NCBI GenBank assembly: GCA_002344885.1 | Contig: DDUQ01000142.1 | Coordinates: forward strand, 111,027 to 175,026 | Source: Comamonadaceae bacterium UBA2334 | GTDB taxonomy: Bacteria > Pseudomonadota > Gammaproteobacteria > Burkholderiales > Burkholderiaceae_C | Length of the DNA: 64,000 bases | Direction of reading: 5' to 3' | In this document: positions 41,153 to 50,858 of the stretch, one piece after another | Layout: each line of letters opens with the position of its first letter | Numbering within the stretch: the first letter of the stretch is position 1 | Program-made: the position numbers and the translations under genes | Notes under the pieces: model-generated | Database searches by the model: none | The model's input: only the letters and a program-made list of their open reading frames with translations | What the model was told of the DNA's origin: nothing

Positions 41153-41694
41153 GACAGGTTCATGAAGACAACGCCGGCGACTATGCCGGTGGCGAGGTGT
41201 CTGCTCTGGCGCGCGTGGCGTGGCAGCAGGCCCAACTGGCCGAGCAGGTGCTGCAGGCAAAGGCGCAGGGGGCCTCCTGTCCGCTGTGCACGGAAGACGG
41301 TGGATTGCTGGTGGCCGAGTTGGAGGTTTGCCGCGTCATCCGCGCCGGTGAACCCGGCTTCCCGGCGTCGTACCGGGTGGTGCTGACCGACCATGTGGCC
41401 GAGTGGAGCGATGTGCCCATCGCCGACCAGCTGGACGTGATGCGCGTGGTCAACGTGGTGGAAACCACGCTGCGCGAGCACTTGCATCCCACCAAAATCA
41501 ACCTGGCCTCGCTGGGCAATGTCGTGGCCCACGTGCACTGGCATGTGGTGGCCCGTTTCGATTGGGACAGCCACTTTCCGGCACCTGTCTGGGGGCGTGC
41601 CCAGCGGACGGTCGACCCGGCGCATCTGGCGGTGCTGTCGCAACTCATGCCTGCTGTGGATGAGGCCCTTCGGCAGCGCCTCCTGCCCTGGTAA
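41149..41694 (+). CDS. HIT family protein
   Basis: A histidine triad HVHWHVVAR closes a HIT domain ([18 protein letters not shown]), the active site of nucleotidyl hydrolases and transferases. A CPLC motif at about residues 43-46 suggests a small N-terminal metal site. The frame starts at TTG 41149, overlapping the preceding stop, giving 181 residues; GTG 41197 is a plausible alternative. The following gene is DUF971, then ubiE. The substrate is unknown. Confidence 0.85.
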   Translation: MRQVHEDNAGDYAGGEVSALARVAWQQAQLAEQVLQAKAQGASCPLCTEDGGLLVAELEVCRVIRAGEPGFPASYRVVLTDHVAEWSDVPIADQLDVMRVVNVVETTLREHLHPTKINLASLGNVVAHVHWHVVARFDWDSHFPAPVWGRAQRTVDPAHLAVLSQLMPAVDEALRQRLLPW

Positions 41695-41726
41695 GCACAA
41701 ACAGTTTCATCGATCAGGAGACACAC

Positions 41727-42140
41727 ATGGCCGGTTTGCAGGCAGATACACCCAGTCCCGTTTCAGTCACAGTGCACAAGCAGTCGCGGGTGCTGGAGAT
41801 TGGCTTCTCGGACGGTCGCGAGTTCCGCATCCCGTTCGAGCTGATGCGCGTGTGCTCGCCGTCGGCCGAAGTTCAGGGGCATGGTCCCGGCCAGGAGGTG
41901 CTGCAGACCGGCAAGCGCAACGTGGACATCACGGGGCTCGAGCCGGTGGGCAACTATGCACTACAACCCACGTTCTCCGATGGCCATGACACGGGTATCT
42001 ATTCGTGGGATTACCTCTACTTCCTGGGGGCGCAACAGGATGAGTTGTGGCAGGATTACAACAATCGGCTCGCTGCGGCCGGTGTTGACCGTGATGCCCC
42101 CATGCCTGAGAAGGTCGGGAGCAGTTGCGCCAGCCATTGA
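41727..42140 (+). CDS. DUF971 protein (gamma-butyrobetaine hydroxylase-like N-terminal domain)
   Basis: The 137-residue protein matches DUF971: a [45 protein letters not shown] opening and the [21 protein letters not shown] block. The same domain forms the N-terminal part of eukaryotic gamma-butyrobetaine hydroxylase and occurs alone next to iron-sulfur or ubiquinone genes in bacteria. It precedes ubiE with 17 bases between stop and start. Function is not established. AGGAG lies about 8 bases before ATG 41727. Confidence 0.88.
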   Translation: MAGLQADTPSPVSVTVHKQSRVLEIGFSDGREFRIPFELMRVCSPSAEVQGHGPGQEVLQTGKRNVDITGLEPVGNYALQPTFSDGHDTGIYSWDYLYFLGAQQDELWQDYNNRLAAAGVDRDAPMPEKVGSSCASH

Positions 42141-42157
42141 CGACCGACAATCAGGGC

Positions 42158-42889
42158 ATGAGCAGCACCCATTTTGGATTTGAAACAGTAGACGAACGCG
42201 AGAAGGCCCGCAAAGTGCGGGGCGTGTTCGATTCGGTCGCACCCAAGTACGACCTGATGAACGACGTCATGTCGATGGGCTTGCACCGCATCTGGAAGGC
42301 CTACACACAAACCGTGGCGAATGTGCGTGCGGGTCAGCGGGTGCTGGATATTGCCGGTGGCACGGGGGATCTTTCTTTGGGGTTCGCGCCCAAAGTGGGG
42401 CCCGATGGTGTGGTGGTGCACACCGACATCAACGAGGCCATGTTGCGAGAAGGGCGGTCTCGTTTGCTGGACGAGGGCGTGGCCCTGCCCACGCTGGTCT
42501 GTGACGCAGAGGCGCTGCCGTTTGCGGACGGGTACTTTGACCTGGTGTCGGTGGCATTTGGTTTGCGCAACATGACGCACAAAGACAAGGCGCTGGCCGA
42601 AATGTGTCGTGTGCTCAAGCCGGGTGGGCGCTTGCTGGTGCTCGAGTTTTCTCGCGTTGCCCAGCCATTGGAAAAGGCCTACGACTGGTATTCCTTCAAC
42701 ATATTGCCCAAACTGGGCAAAGTGATTGCCAACGACGAACACAGTTACCGCTACCTGGCAGAGTCGATTCGCATGCACCCTGCGCAGGAAGAACTGAAGC
42801 AGATCATGAAGACCGCAGGTTTTGGGCACGTCGATGTGCACAACCTGACAGGGGGTGTGGTGGCGCTGCACGTGGGCACCAAGTGCTGA
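42158..42889 (+). CDS. ubiE: Ubiquinone biosynthesis C-methyltransferase UbiE
   Basis: The 243-residue SAM-dependent enzyme methylates the benzoquinol ring in ubiquinone (and, where present, menaquinone) synthesis. It begins [28 protein letters not shown]; the SAM motif is [12 protein letters not shown] and the Ubie signatures [17 protein letters not shown] and [20 protein letters not shown] are intact. The frame is open from 42125, but that start would overlap the DUF971 stop. It opens the ubiE-Tim44-ubiJ-ubiB run. Confidence 0.97.
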   Translation: MSSTHFGFETVDEREKARKVRGVFDSVAPKYDLMNDVMSMGLHRIWKAYTQTVANVRAGQRVLDIAGGTGDLSLGFAPKVGPDGVVVHTDINEAMLREGRSRLLDEGVALPTLVCDAEALPFADGYFDLVSVAFGLRNMTHKDKALAEMCRVLKPGGRLLVLEFSRVAQPLEKAYDWYSFNILPKLGKVIANDEHSYRYLAESIRMHPAQEELKQIMKTAGFGHVDVHNLTGGVVALHVGTKC

Positions 42890-42949
42890 GGTGAATGGCG
42901 GATTGCCCGCCGGTCGGGCCAGAAAAGGTGTGTTGACAGGGGACAGATC

Positions 42950-43939
42950 ATGAAATGGCTGGTGTCGTTGTTGATGTGTGGGCTGGCGCTGGTTGCGCAG
43001 CCGTCCATTGCTGCCAAGCGGTTGGGCGGGGGCGAATCCGTCGGCAAGCAGTCTGGCCAAGTGGCGCAGCAGCCACCTGCTGCGGGGCAGGCAGCAACAT
43101 CCCCACAGGCTCCCGCCGCTTCACCTGCCGACGCGGCGTCCAAGGGTGCCGCTGCCGCGCAGCCCAAAGCCTGGACCGGTGTGCTGGGCGGCTTGGCTGC
43201 GGGCCTGGGGTTGGCGTGGTTGGCATCCACCCTCGGTTTGGGCGACGTGTTTGCCAGTGTGTTGCTGATCGGGCTGATGGTGCTGAGTGGTGTGGCAGTG
43301 GCTGCCTGGGTGATGCGCAGCCGACAGACCCGTGAGGCTTCGCCCAGCAGCCCGCTGGCATTGCAGGGTGCAGGCGCTGGTCAGGCCAAAGGCTCGTCGG
43401 TGCGTGAATACAGCCCCCAGAACGTGGGCAACGATGCGTCCGCACGCCCTTGGGAGCGGCAATCCATGTCGTTCGAGGCCAGCCGGTTTGCAGAGGCTGA
43501 GCGTTCGGGCAACGAACTGGGGTCCAGCCTGCCCGGAACGCCCTCCTGGGGTGCGCCGCAGGGGTTCGATGTGGCTGGTTTTCTGGAGGCTTCCCGCACC
43601 AATTTTGTCAGCCTGCAAGCTGCCTGGGACCGCGCCGACATGGCGCAGTTGCGCGCCATGATGACCGACGACATGCTGGCCCAGATTCAACTCCAATTGC
43701 AGGAGCGTGAGCGCCAGTCCTCGGGTGCTGCCAACGTCACCGAGGTGGTCATGCTCGAAGCACGGTTGCTGGGCATCGAAGAATCCACGCATGGCTACAT
43801 GGCCAGTGTCGAGTTCTCGGGCATGGTGCGCGAAGATCCGTCCTCGGGTCCCAATCCGTTCAGAGAGGTGTGGAACATCAGCCGAGCTAAGACAGGCCAG
43901 GGCGGGTGGCTGGTCGCCGGCGTGCAGGCTTTGCAGTAA
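42950..43939 (+). CDS. Tim44-like domain protein
   Basis: The 329-residue protein has an N-terminal signal-like helix (to about residue 22), a low-complexity Ala/Pro/Gln stretch, two membrane helices (about 75-122), then a soluble C-terminal Tim44-like domain with FDVAGFLEASRTNFVSLQAAWDRADMAQLRAMMTDDM-type sequence. In betaproteobacteria this protein sits between ubiE and ubiJ. Its role is unknown; the fold is shared with mitochondrial Tim44 and MRPL45. Confidence 0.87.
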   Translation: MKWLVSLLMCGLALVAQPSIAAKRLGGGESVGKQSGQVAQQPPAAGQAATSPQAPAASPADAASKGAAAAQPKAWTGVLGGLAAGLGLAWLASTLGLGDVFASVLLIGLMVLSGVAVAAWVMRSRQTREASPSSPLALQGAGAGQAKGSSVREYSPQNVGNDASARPWERQSMSFEASRFAEAERSGNELGSSLPGTPSWGAPQGFDVAGFLEASRTNFVSLQAAWDRADMAQLRAMMTDDMLAQIQLQLQERERQSSGAANVTEVVMLEARLLGIEESTHGYMASVEFSGMVREDPSSGPNPFREVWNISRAKTGQGGWLVAGVQALQ

Positions 43940-43979
43940 GACGCGCCAGACCCTATCGGTAATCCGTCAAAATCGGGGC

Positions 43980-44543
43980 ATGAACAAAATGCCCCGCTTT
44001 CCTCTTCCTCCTTTGCCAGGCAGCGGCCTGGTTCAGAATTTGCTCGATTCTCTGCAGCCACTCCCTTGGGTGGTCGACGAGGTTCAGAACCGGATCGTGC
44101 TGCTGCTCAACCATGTTCTGATGCAGGAGCCCCAGGCCCAGGAACGCGTCAGGCGGCAAGTGGGCAAGTCGGCGCGCATGGTGTGGGGACGTTTTGAAAT
44201 GACCTTGCAGGCCAGCCCCGCTGGATTGCTGGAGCGGGTGACGAACGGGACTGCAGCACCTGACCTGACTGTGATGCTCACTGAAAACGACCTCCCCGCC
44301 GTGCTGGGCAAGGTCGCCCGTGGTGACAAGCCTGCAGTGAACATTGAAGGTGACGTCCAACTGGCTGCCGAGGTGGCCTGGCTGGCAGACAACTTGCGCT
44401 GGGATGTGGAAGAAGACCTGTCACGGGTGGTTGGCGACGTGCCGGCGCACACCCTGTGCAAGACGGGTGCACTGGCTGTCGGTGCCGTGAAGATGTTTGC
44501 GCAGCGTCTGGTGCCACCGTCCGGTGGTGCGGCATCGTCATGA
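43980..44543 (+). CDS. ubiJ: Ubiquinone biosynthesis accessory factor UbiJ (SCP2 domain)
   Basis: The 187-residue protein has an SCP2-like lipid-binding domain ([64 protein letters not shown]) followed by a helical C-terminal part. In E. coli UbiJ binds lipid and, with UbiK, organises the soluble Ubi complex. ATG 43980 is the natural start; the longer frame would lie over the Tim44-like gene. Its stop overlaps the ubiB start (ATGA). Confidence 0.93.
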   Translation: MNKMPRFPLPPLPGSGLVQNLLDSLQPLPWVVDEVQNRIVLLLNHVLMQEPQAQERVRRQVGKSARMVWGRFEMTLQASPAGLLERVTNGTAAPDLTVMLTENDLPAVLGKVARGDKPAVNIEGDVQLAAEVAWLADNLRWDVEEDLSRVVGDVPAHTLCKTGALAVGAVKMFAQRLVPPSGGAASS

Positions 44544-46090
44544 ACCGCTTTTTTCGGGGTGTGTTCATCGTCTGGGTCGTGTTGCGGCACGGACTGGATG
44601 AGTTGGTGTTGTCCAGTTTTTCGCATCCCTGGTTGAGGCGCCTGACCCGCCTGGTCACGTGGGGGAGGAACCTGGACGCCCCACGCGGCGAGCGCCTGCG
44701 CCTTGCACTGGAGGCGTTGGGGCCCATTTTTGTCAAGTTTGGTCAGGTGCTGTCGACCCGACGCGACCTGTTGCCGCCCGACCTGGCCGATGAACTCGCC
44801 CGGTTGCAGGATCGGGTGCCGCCTTTTTCCAGTGAGGTGTCGGTGGCCACGGTAGAGCGTGCGTTCGGCCGTAAGCTGGAAGACGTGTTTGCCTCATTCG
44901 AGCGGGTGCCCGTTGCCAGCGCTTCGATTGCGCAGGTGCATTTTGCCGTTTTGCATGACGGGCGCGAGGTGGCGGTGAAGGTGTTGCGGCCCAACATGTT
45001 GCCGGTCATCGAGAAGGACCTCGGGCTGATGCGGATCATGGCCGGGTGGGTCGAACGGCTGTCGGCCGATGGCAAGCGACTGAAGCCCAGAGAGGTTGTG
45101 GCCGAGTTCGACAAGTACCTGCACGATGAACTGGATTTGCTGCGCGAAGCCTCCAGTGCCGCACAGTTGCGCCGCAACATGCAGGATCTGGATCTTGTGC
45201 TGATTCCCGAGATGATGTGGGACTACTGCCGTTCGGATGTGATGGTCATGCAGCGCATGACGGGCGTGCCCATCAGCCAGATCGAGCGTTTGCGCGAAGC
45301 AGGGGTGGACTTCAAACGTCTGGCCCGTGATGGCGTGACGATTTTTTTCACCCAGGTGTTCCGTGACGGCTTTTTCCATGCCGACATGCACCCGGGCAAC
45401 ATCCAGGTCAGCCTGGCACCGGAGACGTTTGGTCAGTACATCTCGCTCGACTTCGGCATTGTCGGCACGCTCACCGAATACGACAAAGAGTACCTGGCCC
45501 AAAACTTCACGGCCTTTTTTCAGCGCGACTACAAGCGCGTGGCCGAGTTGCACATCGAGTCTGGGTGGGTGCCTGCATCGACCCGTGTGGACGAACTGGA
45601 AGCCGCCGTCCGGGCGGTTTGCGAGCCTTACTTTGACCGGCCTCTGCGCGAAATTTCGCTGGGCATGGTGTTGATGCGGCTGTTCCAGACCTCGCGGCGG
45701 TTTCACGTTGAAATTCAGCCCCAGTTGGTTTTGCTCCAGAAAACCTTGCTGAACATCGAGGGTTTGGGGCGTCAGCTGGATCCTGAACTGGACTTGTGGA
45801 GCACCGCCAAGCCGTTTCTGGAAAAGTGGATGATGGAGCAGGTCGGCCCGGAAAAACTGCTGCAACAACTGAAGGCCGAAGCGCCCCAATACGCCAAGTT
45901 TTTGCCGGCACTGCCGCGTTTGCTGCACGACGTGTTGCGTCAGCGTGCGGAACCTCAGGCCGACCTGCGGGCACTGCTGCAGGAGCAACAGAGAACCAAC
46001 CGGTTGCTCCAGGCCATCGTTTACGCCGCCATCGGTTTTGTGGGTGGCCTGTTTGCCATGCAGTTGTATCTCCACATTCGGATCTGGTAG
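44540..46090 (+). CDS. ubiB: Ubiquinone biosynthesis atypical kinase/ATPase UbiB
   Basis: The 516-residue protein belongs to the ABC1/ADCK/UbiB family. It has the KxGQ motif ([16 protein letters not shown]), the Ala-rich loop variant SASIAQVH, the VAVKVLRP lysine and the catalytic DFG-like SLDFGIVG, followed by two C-terminal membrane helices (about 490-512). UbiB supports ubiquinone synthesis as an ATPase, perhaps by extracting intermediates from the membrane. ATG 44540 overlaps the ubiJ stop by four bases. Confidence 0.96.
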   Translation: MNRFFRGVFIVWVVLRHGLDELVLSSFSHPWLRRLTRLVTWGRNLDAPRGERLRLALEALGPIFVKFGQVLSTRRDLLPPDLADELARLQDRVPPFSSEVSVATVERAFGRKLEDVFASFERVPVASASIAQVHFAVLHDGREVAVKVLRPNMLPVIEKDLGLMRIMAGWVERLSADGKRLKPREVVAEFDKYLHDELDLLREASSAAQLRRNMQDLDLVLIPEMMWDYCRSDVMVMQRMTGVPISQIERLREAGVDFKRLARDGVTIFFTQVFRDGFFHADMHPGNIQVSLAPETFGQYISLDFGIVGTLTEYDKEYLAQNFTAFFQRDYKRVAELHIESGWVPASTRVDELEAAVRAVCEPYFDRPLREISLGMVLMRLFQTSRRFHVEIQPQLVLLQKTLLNIEGLGRQLDPELDLWSTAKPFLEKWMMEQVGPEKLLQQLKAEAPQYAKFLPALPRLLHDVLRQRAEPQADLRALLQEQQRTNRLLQAIVYAAIGFVGGLFAMQLYLHIRIW

Positions 46091-46172
46091 CCCGCCAGGA
46101 TGGTCGGGACGGTCGTCAGCTCGCCGCTTTCAGCTTGGTCCTGGCTGTGGCAGAGCACGGGGGGCTGCGACT

Positions 46173-46178
46173 TATAAT
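46173..46178 (+). promoter_or_regulatory. -10 element for the fmdB-DUF502-aspS run
   Basis: A perfect TATAAT lies 36 bases before the fmdB start. No good -35 is seen at 16-18 bases upstream. The gene order downstream suggests one transcript through aspS. Confidence 0.5.
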
Positions 46179-46213
46179 TGCGGGTTTTTCCGTCATCTCT
46201 CCCCCGTACCACC

Positions 46214-46531
46214 ATGCCCATATACGCATACAAATGCGGATCCTGCGGACACGCTCGGGATGTCCTGCAAAAAATGTCCGATGCACCCCTGACGGTGTGT
46301 CCACACTGTGGGGCTGACGCCTTTTCCAAGCAACTGACCGCAGCCGGCTTCCAACTGAAGGGCTCGGGTTGGTATGCCACGGATTTCAAGGGCGGCGCTG
46401 CCGCTGCGACGTCGGCTGCAGCCGCGTCTGCCGATGCACCCGCAGCGCCCGCTTCTGGCGGAACAGATACTGCTGCCTCTGCCAGCCCGGCACCCGCCAC
46501 GCCTTGCGGCGGATCGTGCGCCTGCCACTGA
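46214..46531 (+). CDS. FmdB/YfgJ-type zinc ribbon protein
   Basis: The 105-residue protein opens MPIYAYKCGSCGHARDVLQKM, followed by CPHCGADAFSKQLTAAGFQLKGSGWYATDFK, the typical FmdB-regulator zinc ribbon. A low-complexity Ala/Pro/Ser linker leads to a Cys-rich tail (CGGSCACH) that could bind a second metal. The function in bacteria is not well defined. ATG 46214 is preferred over a GTG at 46178. It precedes DUF502 by 12 bases. Confidence 0.88.
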   Translation: MPIYAYKCGSCGHARDVLQKMSDAPLTVCPHCGADAFSKQLTAAGFQLKGSGWYATDFKGGAAAATSAAAASADAPAAPASGGTDTAASASPAPATPCGGSCACH

Positions 46532-46543
46532 TGGGTTGAATGC

Positions 46544-47188
46544 ATGGCCTCTTTGCGCAAGTGGTTGTTGGCCGGTTTGTTGGTGCTGGTGCCCCTGATC
46601 ATCACGCTCGGCGTGCTGGATTGGGTGATATCCACGCTCGACAAGACGCTGAACATCTTGCCTACAGCCTGGCATCCGGATCGTTGGATAGGGGCCCGCA
46701 TTCCGGGTCTGGGTGTCCTGTTTGCGCTGGCGGTGGTGGTCAGCATCGGTGCCATGGCTTCCAACATCGTCGGCAACCGGCTTGTCAACTGGTGGCATGC
46801 GCTGTTGCATCGCATTCCGATCGTCCGGTCGATCTATTCGGGCGTGAAGCAGGTGTCGGACACGCTGTTTGCCGACAAGGGCAATGCTTTTCGCAAAGCT
46901 GTCCTGGTTCAATGGCCCAGGGAAGGGATGTGGACCGTCGCGTTCCTCACCGGACACCCCAGTGGCGAGGTGGCCCAGCATGTCCCCGACGATTGCCTCA
47001 GCGTTTATGTACCGACCACACCCAACCCGACGGGGGGCTATTTCGTCATGCTCAAGCGTGCTGACTGCATCGAGCTGGAAATGAGTGTCGACGAAGCACT
47101 GACCTATGTGGTTTCCATGGGCGTGATCACGCCTTCTGGTGTCAAGCGGGTGCCTGCTGCCAAAGCCATGCCCGCACCGCAATCCTGA
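46544..47188 (+). CDS. DUF502 family membrane protein
   Basis: The 214-residue protein has two N-terminal membrane helices (about 5-30 and 52-75) and a soluble C-terminal domain with IVRSIYSGVKQVSDTLF, TGHPSGEVAQ and FVPTTPNPTGG-type motifs (here VYVPTTPNPTGGYFVML). This matches DUF502, widespread and of unknown role, and usually located next to aspS in betaproteobacteria. It starts 12 bases after fmdB and ends 41 bases before aspS. Confidence 0.9.
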   Translation: MASLRKWLLAGLLVLVPLIITLGVLDWVISTLDKTLNILPTAWHPDRWIGARIPGLGVLFALAVVVSIGAMASNIVGNRLVNWWHALLHRIPIVRSIYSGVKQVSDTLFADKGNAFRKAVLVQWPREGMWTVAFLTGHPSGEVAQHVPDDCLSVYVPTTPNPTGGYFVMLKRADCIELEMSVDEALTYVVSMGVITPSGVKRVPAAKAMPAPQS

Positions 47189-47229
47189 GCGCACGAAGCG
47201 CTGCAATGTTTTTTTACTGAAAGTCTGAT

Positions 47230-49032
47230 ATGGCCATGCGTTCCCATTACAGCGGTCTGGTGACCGAAGCCCTGCTGGGCCAAACCGTCACTTTGTGCGG
47301 TTGGGTCAACCGCCGCCGTGACCACGGTGGCGTGATTTTTGTCGACCTGCGCGACCGCGAAGGCTACGTGCAGGTGGTGTGCGACCCCGATCGCCCCGAG
47401 ATGTTCAAAACAGCCGAAGACCTGCGCAATGAATTTTGCGTGCAGATCAAGGGGCTAGTGCGTGCCCGCCCCGAGGGCACGACCAATGACAACCTGAAAA
47501 GCGGCAAGGTCGAGGTGCTGTGCCACGAGCTGAATGTGCTCAACCCTTCCGTCACGCCTCCGTTCACGCTGGACGATGACAACCTGTCGGAAACCACCCG
47601 CCTGACCCACCGCGTGCTGGACCTGCGCCGCCCCTACATGCAGCGCAACCTCATGCTGCGTTACAAGGTGGCGATGGAGGTGCGCAAGTTTCTGGACGCC
47701 AACGGCTTCATCGACATCGAAACCCCCATGCTCACCAAGAGCACTCCCGAAGGCGCGCGCGACTACCTGGTGCCCAGCCGCGTGCACGACGGCCAGTTTT
47801 TTGCATTGCCCCAGTCCCCCCAGCTGTTCAAGCAGCTGCTGATGGTGGCGGGCTATGACCGGTACTACCAGATCACCAAGTGCTTCCGCGACGAAGACTT
47901 GCGTGCCGACCGTCAGCCGGAATTCACCCAGATCGATATCGAGACGTCCTTCCTGACCGAGCAGGACATCCGCGACATGTTCCAGGGCATGATCAAAACC
48001 GTGTTCCAGAACACCATGGGTGTGGACCTGGGCGAGTTCCCGGTGATGGCCTATGCCGATGCCATGCACCGATACGGTTCCGACAAGCCCGACCTGCGTG
48101 TCAAGCTCGAATTCACCGAACTGACCGATGTGATGGCCGATGTGGACTTCAAGGTCTTCAGCGCCCCTGCACAGATGAAAAACGGACGGGTGGTGGCTTT
48201 GCGCATTCCTGGCGGCGCTGAGATGAGCCGCAGCGAAATCGACGCGTACACCGAGTTCGTCAAGATCTACGGTGCCAAGGGCTTGGCCTGGATCAAGGTG
48301 AACGACGTCGCGCAAGGACGCGAGGGCCTGCAGAGCCCCATCGTCAAGAACCTGCACGATGTGGCGATTGCTGCCATCCTGCAGCGCAGCGGCGCACAGA
48401 ATGGCGACATCCTGTTCTTCGGTGCCGACAAGGCCAAGGTGGTGAACGACGCTATCGGTGCCTTGCGAATCAGGATCGGGCACAGCGAGTTTGCGAAAAA
48501 GGCCGGTCTGTTCGAAGACCGTTGGGCTCCCATGTGGGTGGTGGACTTCCCCATGTTCGAGTACGACGAAGAGGCCAACCGCTGGAACGCCGTGCACCAC
48601 CCCTTCACGGCGCCGAAAGACGGCCATGAAGACTACATGGACACCGACCCCGGCAAATGCGTGGCCAAGGCCTACGACATGGTGCTCAACGGTTGGGAGT
48701 TGGGCGGCGGGTCGGTGCGCATTCACCGCGCGGACGTGCAGAGCAAGGTTTTCTCGGCGCTCAACATCGGCCCGGAAGAGGCGCAGCTCAAGTTCGGTTT
48801 CCTGCTCGACGCGCTCCAGTATGGCGCGCCCCCACACGGTGGCCTGGCGTTCGGTCTGGACCGCCTGATCACGCTGATGACCAAGGCCGAGTCCATCCGC
48901 GACGTGATTGCCTTCCCCAAGACGCAACGTGCCCAGTGTCTGCTGACCCAGGCCCCCAGCCCGGTTGACGAAAAGCAGTTGCGCGAGTTGCACATCCGTT
49001 TGCGCAACCCCGACGCCGTCAAGGCTGGCTGA
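47230..49032 (+). CDS. aspS: Aspartyl-tRNA synthetase
   Basis: The 600-residue bacterial-type class II enzyme has an N-terminal OB-fold anticodon-binding domain ([24 protein letters not shown]), motif 2 ([19 protein letters not shown]), a GAD insertion domain at about 300-420 and motif 3 ([15 protein letters not shown]). Whether it is discriminating or also makes Asp-tRNA-Asn cannot be decided from this window; gatCAB is not present here. A strong terminator follows. Confidence 0.97.
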   Translation: MAMRSHYSGLVTEALLGQTVTLCGWVNRRRDHGGVIFVDLRDREGYVQVVCDPDRPEMFKTAEDLRNEFCVQIKGLVRARPEGTTNDNLKSGKVEVLCHELNVLNPSVTPPFTLDDDNLSETTRLTHRVLDLRRPYMQRNLMLRYKVAMEVRKFLDANGFIDIETPMLTKSTPEGARDYLVPSRVHDGQFFALPQSPQLFKQLLMVAGYDRYYQITKCFRDEDLRADRQPEFTQIDIETSFLTEQDIRDMFQGMIKTVFQNTMGVDLGEFPVMAYADAMHRYGSDKPDLRVKLEFTELTDVMADVDFKVFSAPAQMKNGRVVALRIPGGAEMSRSEIDAYTEFVKIYGAKGLAWIKVNDVAQGREGLQSPIVKNLHDVAIAAILQRSGAQNGDILFFGADKAKVVNDAIGALRIRIGHSEFAKKAGLFEDRWAPMWVVDFPMFEYDEEANRWNAVHHPFTAPKDGHEDYMDTDPGKCVAKAYDMVLNGWELGGGSVRIHRADVQSKVFSALNIGPEEAQLKFGFLLDALQYGAPPHGGLAFGLDRLITLMTKAESIRDVIAFPKTQRAQCLLTQAPSPVDEKQLRELHIRLRNPDAVKAG

Positions 49033-49080
49033 AGCAAGGTCACCCAGGCGATGAGGTCATCGTCTGCGACTGCATCGAAA

Positions 49081-49104
49081 GGGCACCGTCAGGTGCCTTT
49101 TTTT
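49081..49104 (+). terminator. Terminator after aspS
   Basis: The stem GGCACC/GGTGCC (loop GTCA) is followed by seven T residues, 50 bases after the aspS stop. It closes the fmdB-DUF502-aspS transcript. Confidence 0.88.
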
Positions 49105-49227
49105 CTGAAGCATGTTCCCTTTCCCTCTCAAATGGAGCCATGAGTCGCTGGTATCCTTTGCGGGTCTGGCCAACATCTGGGCCAGTGCTTCATGGCAAGT
49201 ATTTGTAAACCCAATCAAGGAGCGAAC

Positions 49228-49545
49228 ATGACCGAGTACACCGACACCACTGCCAGCAAGGAACGTCTGGCCGCTGATTTGCGCCAGCTCATCACCGATG
49301 CTGAAGCACTGGTGGCTGAAACAGCACACAATTCCGAAAGCCGCATCATTGCTCTGCGTGAGCGTGTCACCGAGAACCTCAAGGCAGCGCGCTACAAACT
49401 TGCAGACGTCGAGGATGCGATCAAGGTCAAAACACGCGAAGTGGCGCGCGCGACCGACGACTACGTGCATGAGCATCCCTGGAAGGCCATCGGTACCGCC
49501 GCCGGTGTGGGCCTGATCGTCGGTTTGCTCATCGGTCGTCGCTGA
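49228..49545 (+). CDS. DUF883 (ElaB/YqjD-type) inner-membrane protein
   Basis: The 105-residue protein has a helical, probably coiled-coil body and a C-terminal glycine-rich anchor (HPWKAIGTAAGVGLIVGLLIGRR), the defining pattern of DUF883. E. coli YqjD tethers ribosomes to the membrane in stationary phase under RpoS control. The next two genes are YqjE- and YqjK-like, reproducing the E. coli yqjDEK order. AAGGAGC precedes ATG 49228. Confidence 0.9.
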   Translation: MTEYTDTTASKERLAADLRQLITDAEALVAETAHNSESRIIALRERVTENLKAARYKLADVEDAIKVKTREVARATDDYVHEHPWKAIGTAAGVGLIVGLLIGRR

Positions 49546-49616
49546 GCGATCCGTTGTGATGCCAAGGCTCCCCGCATGGGCCAATGAACCCGTGGCGCTG
49601 AAAGTCGGGGGTCCCT

Positions 49617-50003
49617 TTGGCTGAGCCCACGACGCCTCCCCTGCCGCCGCTGGCCCACACGCTCAAGGGCATGGGCGGCCGCTTGCTGGCCTTGCTGCAG
49701 GTGCGGCTTGAACTGTTCAGCGTGGAAGCACGCGAAGAGATCAATCGGGCGACTGAGCTGTTGGCGCTGGTCGCGGTGGCCTGTGTGCTGGGTTGCCTGG
49801 GCTTGGGTTTCCTGGCCATCCTCATCACCGTTGCGCTGTGGGACAGCCACCGTCTGGTGGCCTTGACGGCTTTCACCGTGCTGTTCTTGACCCTGGCGGG
49901 CGTGGCTGTCTGGCAGGCGAAGAATCGCATGCAGCGCGGCAGCCACCTGTTTGAAGCCAGTCTGGGCGAACTCAAACGCGACCGCGAGACGCTCAAGCCG
50001 TGA
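49617..50003 (+). CDS. YqjE-like phage-holin-superfamily membrane protein
   Basis: The 128-residue protein has two central membrane helices (about 45-66 and 74-98) flanked by helical segments, with LLALLQVRLELFSVEAREEI typical of the YqjE family. The start is probably TTG 49617; no ATG is available upstream in frame before other features. The end overlaps the following gene by four bases (GTGA). Despite the family name there is no sign of a prophage. Confidence 0.8.
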   Translation: MAEPTTPPLPPLAHTLKGMGGRLLALLQVRLELFSVEAREEINRATELLALVAVACVLGCLGLGFLAILITVALWDSHRLVALTAFTVLFLTLAGVAVWQAKNRMQRGSHLFEASLGELKRDRETLKP

Positions 50004-50293
50004 GCACCGCACACGACCTGGCTGCTCGGCGGCATGAGCTGGTCGGCCGCTCGCGCACCCTGCGGGCCCAGCTGGTTGCCGATGCCCAGGCCCTGTCTCC
50101 TGCACTCACCGCGATTGACCGCGTCCGCCTGGGTGTGCAGTGGGTCCGGCACAACCCACTGTGGGTGGGTGTGGCGGTCACGGCGCTGGTGGTGTGGCGG
50201 CCCAGTCGCCTGTGGCGTTGGGGTGGCAAGCTGTGGTCGGCTTGGCGCCTGTACAAGCGCGTGCAAGCGCTCTGGCTGCCGGGAAAGCGGTAG
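50000..50293 (+). CDS. YqjK-like protein
   Basis: The 97-residue protein starts at GTG 50000, overlapping yqjE. It has an N-terminal helix (HDLAARRHELVGRSRTLRAQL) and one C-terminal membrane helix (NPLWVGVAVTALVVW), as in YqjK. Function is unknown. It ends four bases before repeat copy E. Confidence 0.75.
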   Translation: MSTAHDLAARRHELVGRSRTLRAQLVADAQALSPALTAIDRVRLGVQWVRHNPLWVGVAVTALVVWRPSRLWRWGGKLWSAWRLYKRVQALWLPGKR

Positions 50294-50296
50294 TTT

Positions 50297-50346
50297 TATA
50301 TAAAAACAGGCCTTGCCGCTTATATGGCAACGCATGTGTGCTACAA
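50297..50346 (-). repeat. Dispersed intergenic repeat, copy E
   Basis: The minus strand reads TGTAGCACACATGCGTTGCC then ATATAAGCGGCAAGGCCTG and a T-run. It corresponds to copy D apart from one indel. On the plus strand it spans the proposed nudB start codon at 50324. Confidence 0.6.
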
Positions 50347-50791
50347 AATTCCCCAATCTGTGCTGGTGGTGATTTTCACCGCTGAAGGCGAAGTGTTGTT
50401 GCTGAACCGTGCCGACAACCCAGGGTTCTGGCAATCGGTCACTGGCGCGAAGGAGCGCGAGGCGGAAAGCTGGCGCGCCACCGCCGTCCGTGAAGTTCAG
50501 GAGGAAACAGGCCTTGACTGCCAGGCAGACGGACACATGCTGGCAGATTGGGGGCTTGAGAACATGTACGACATCTACCCCGCCTGGCGACACCGCTACG
50601 CCCCCGGGGTGTGGCTGAACACCGAGCGCGTGTTTGGCCTCTGCCTGCCGCGACGGGTGCCGGTGCAGCTGAGCCCACGCGAGCATGTGGCGTTTCGCTG
50701 GTTGTCATGGCGGGAGGCTGCCTGGACCTGCAGTTCTGCTTCCAATGCCGAGGCGGTGATGCAACTGCCTGCGCGCTATGGCCTCCCCTGA
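50324..50791 (+). CDS. nudB: Dihydroneopterin triphosphate diphosphatase
   Basis: The 155-residue Nudix enzyme removes pyrophosphate from dihydroneopterin triphosphate, the second committed step of folate synthesis. It shows YKIPQSVLVVIF, GFWQSVTGAKE, a Nudix box with the one-residue-longer loop I know from betaproteobacterial NudB, and the conserved YDIYPAWRHRYAPGVWLNTERVFGL segment. FolE, which makes its substrate, is encoded 2.3 kb downstream. The first four codons of ATG 50324 lie in repeat copy E; GTG 50336 is an alternative start just before CYKIPQ. Confidence 0.92.
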   Translation: MATHVCYKIPQSVLVVIFTAEGEVLLLNRADNPGFWQSVTGAKEREAESWRATAVREVQEETGLDCQADGHMLADWGLENMYDIYPAWRHRYAPGVWLNTERVFGLCLPRRVPVQLSPREHVAFRWLSWREAAWTCSSASNAEAVMQLPARYGLP

Positions 50792-50858
50792 GGACTGAGC
50801 CCTGAGCGGGTGCGCGGGGGTTTGCAGAGGTCGCCTGGCTGGTGGCATCATCGGTGAC

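Noticed and set aside
44894..46075. A 393-codon minus-strand open frame opposite ubiB
   Set aside because: Shadow of ubiB with no family signature or plausible start context.
47455..48993. A 512-codon minus-strand open frame opposite aspS
   Set aside because: Antisense shadow of a well-conserved synthetase; composition is typical of a complement frame and it has no motif.
49617..50003. A prophage holin as a sign of phage DNA
   Set aside because: The gene belongs to a YqjD/YqjE/YqjK-like chromosomal trio and no other phage gene is nearby.
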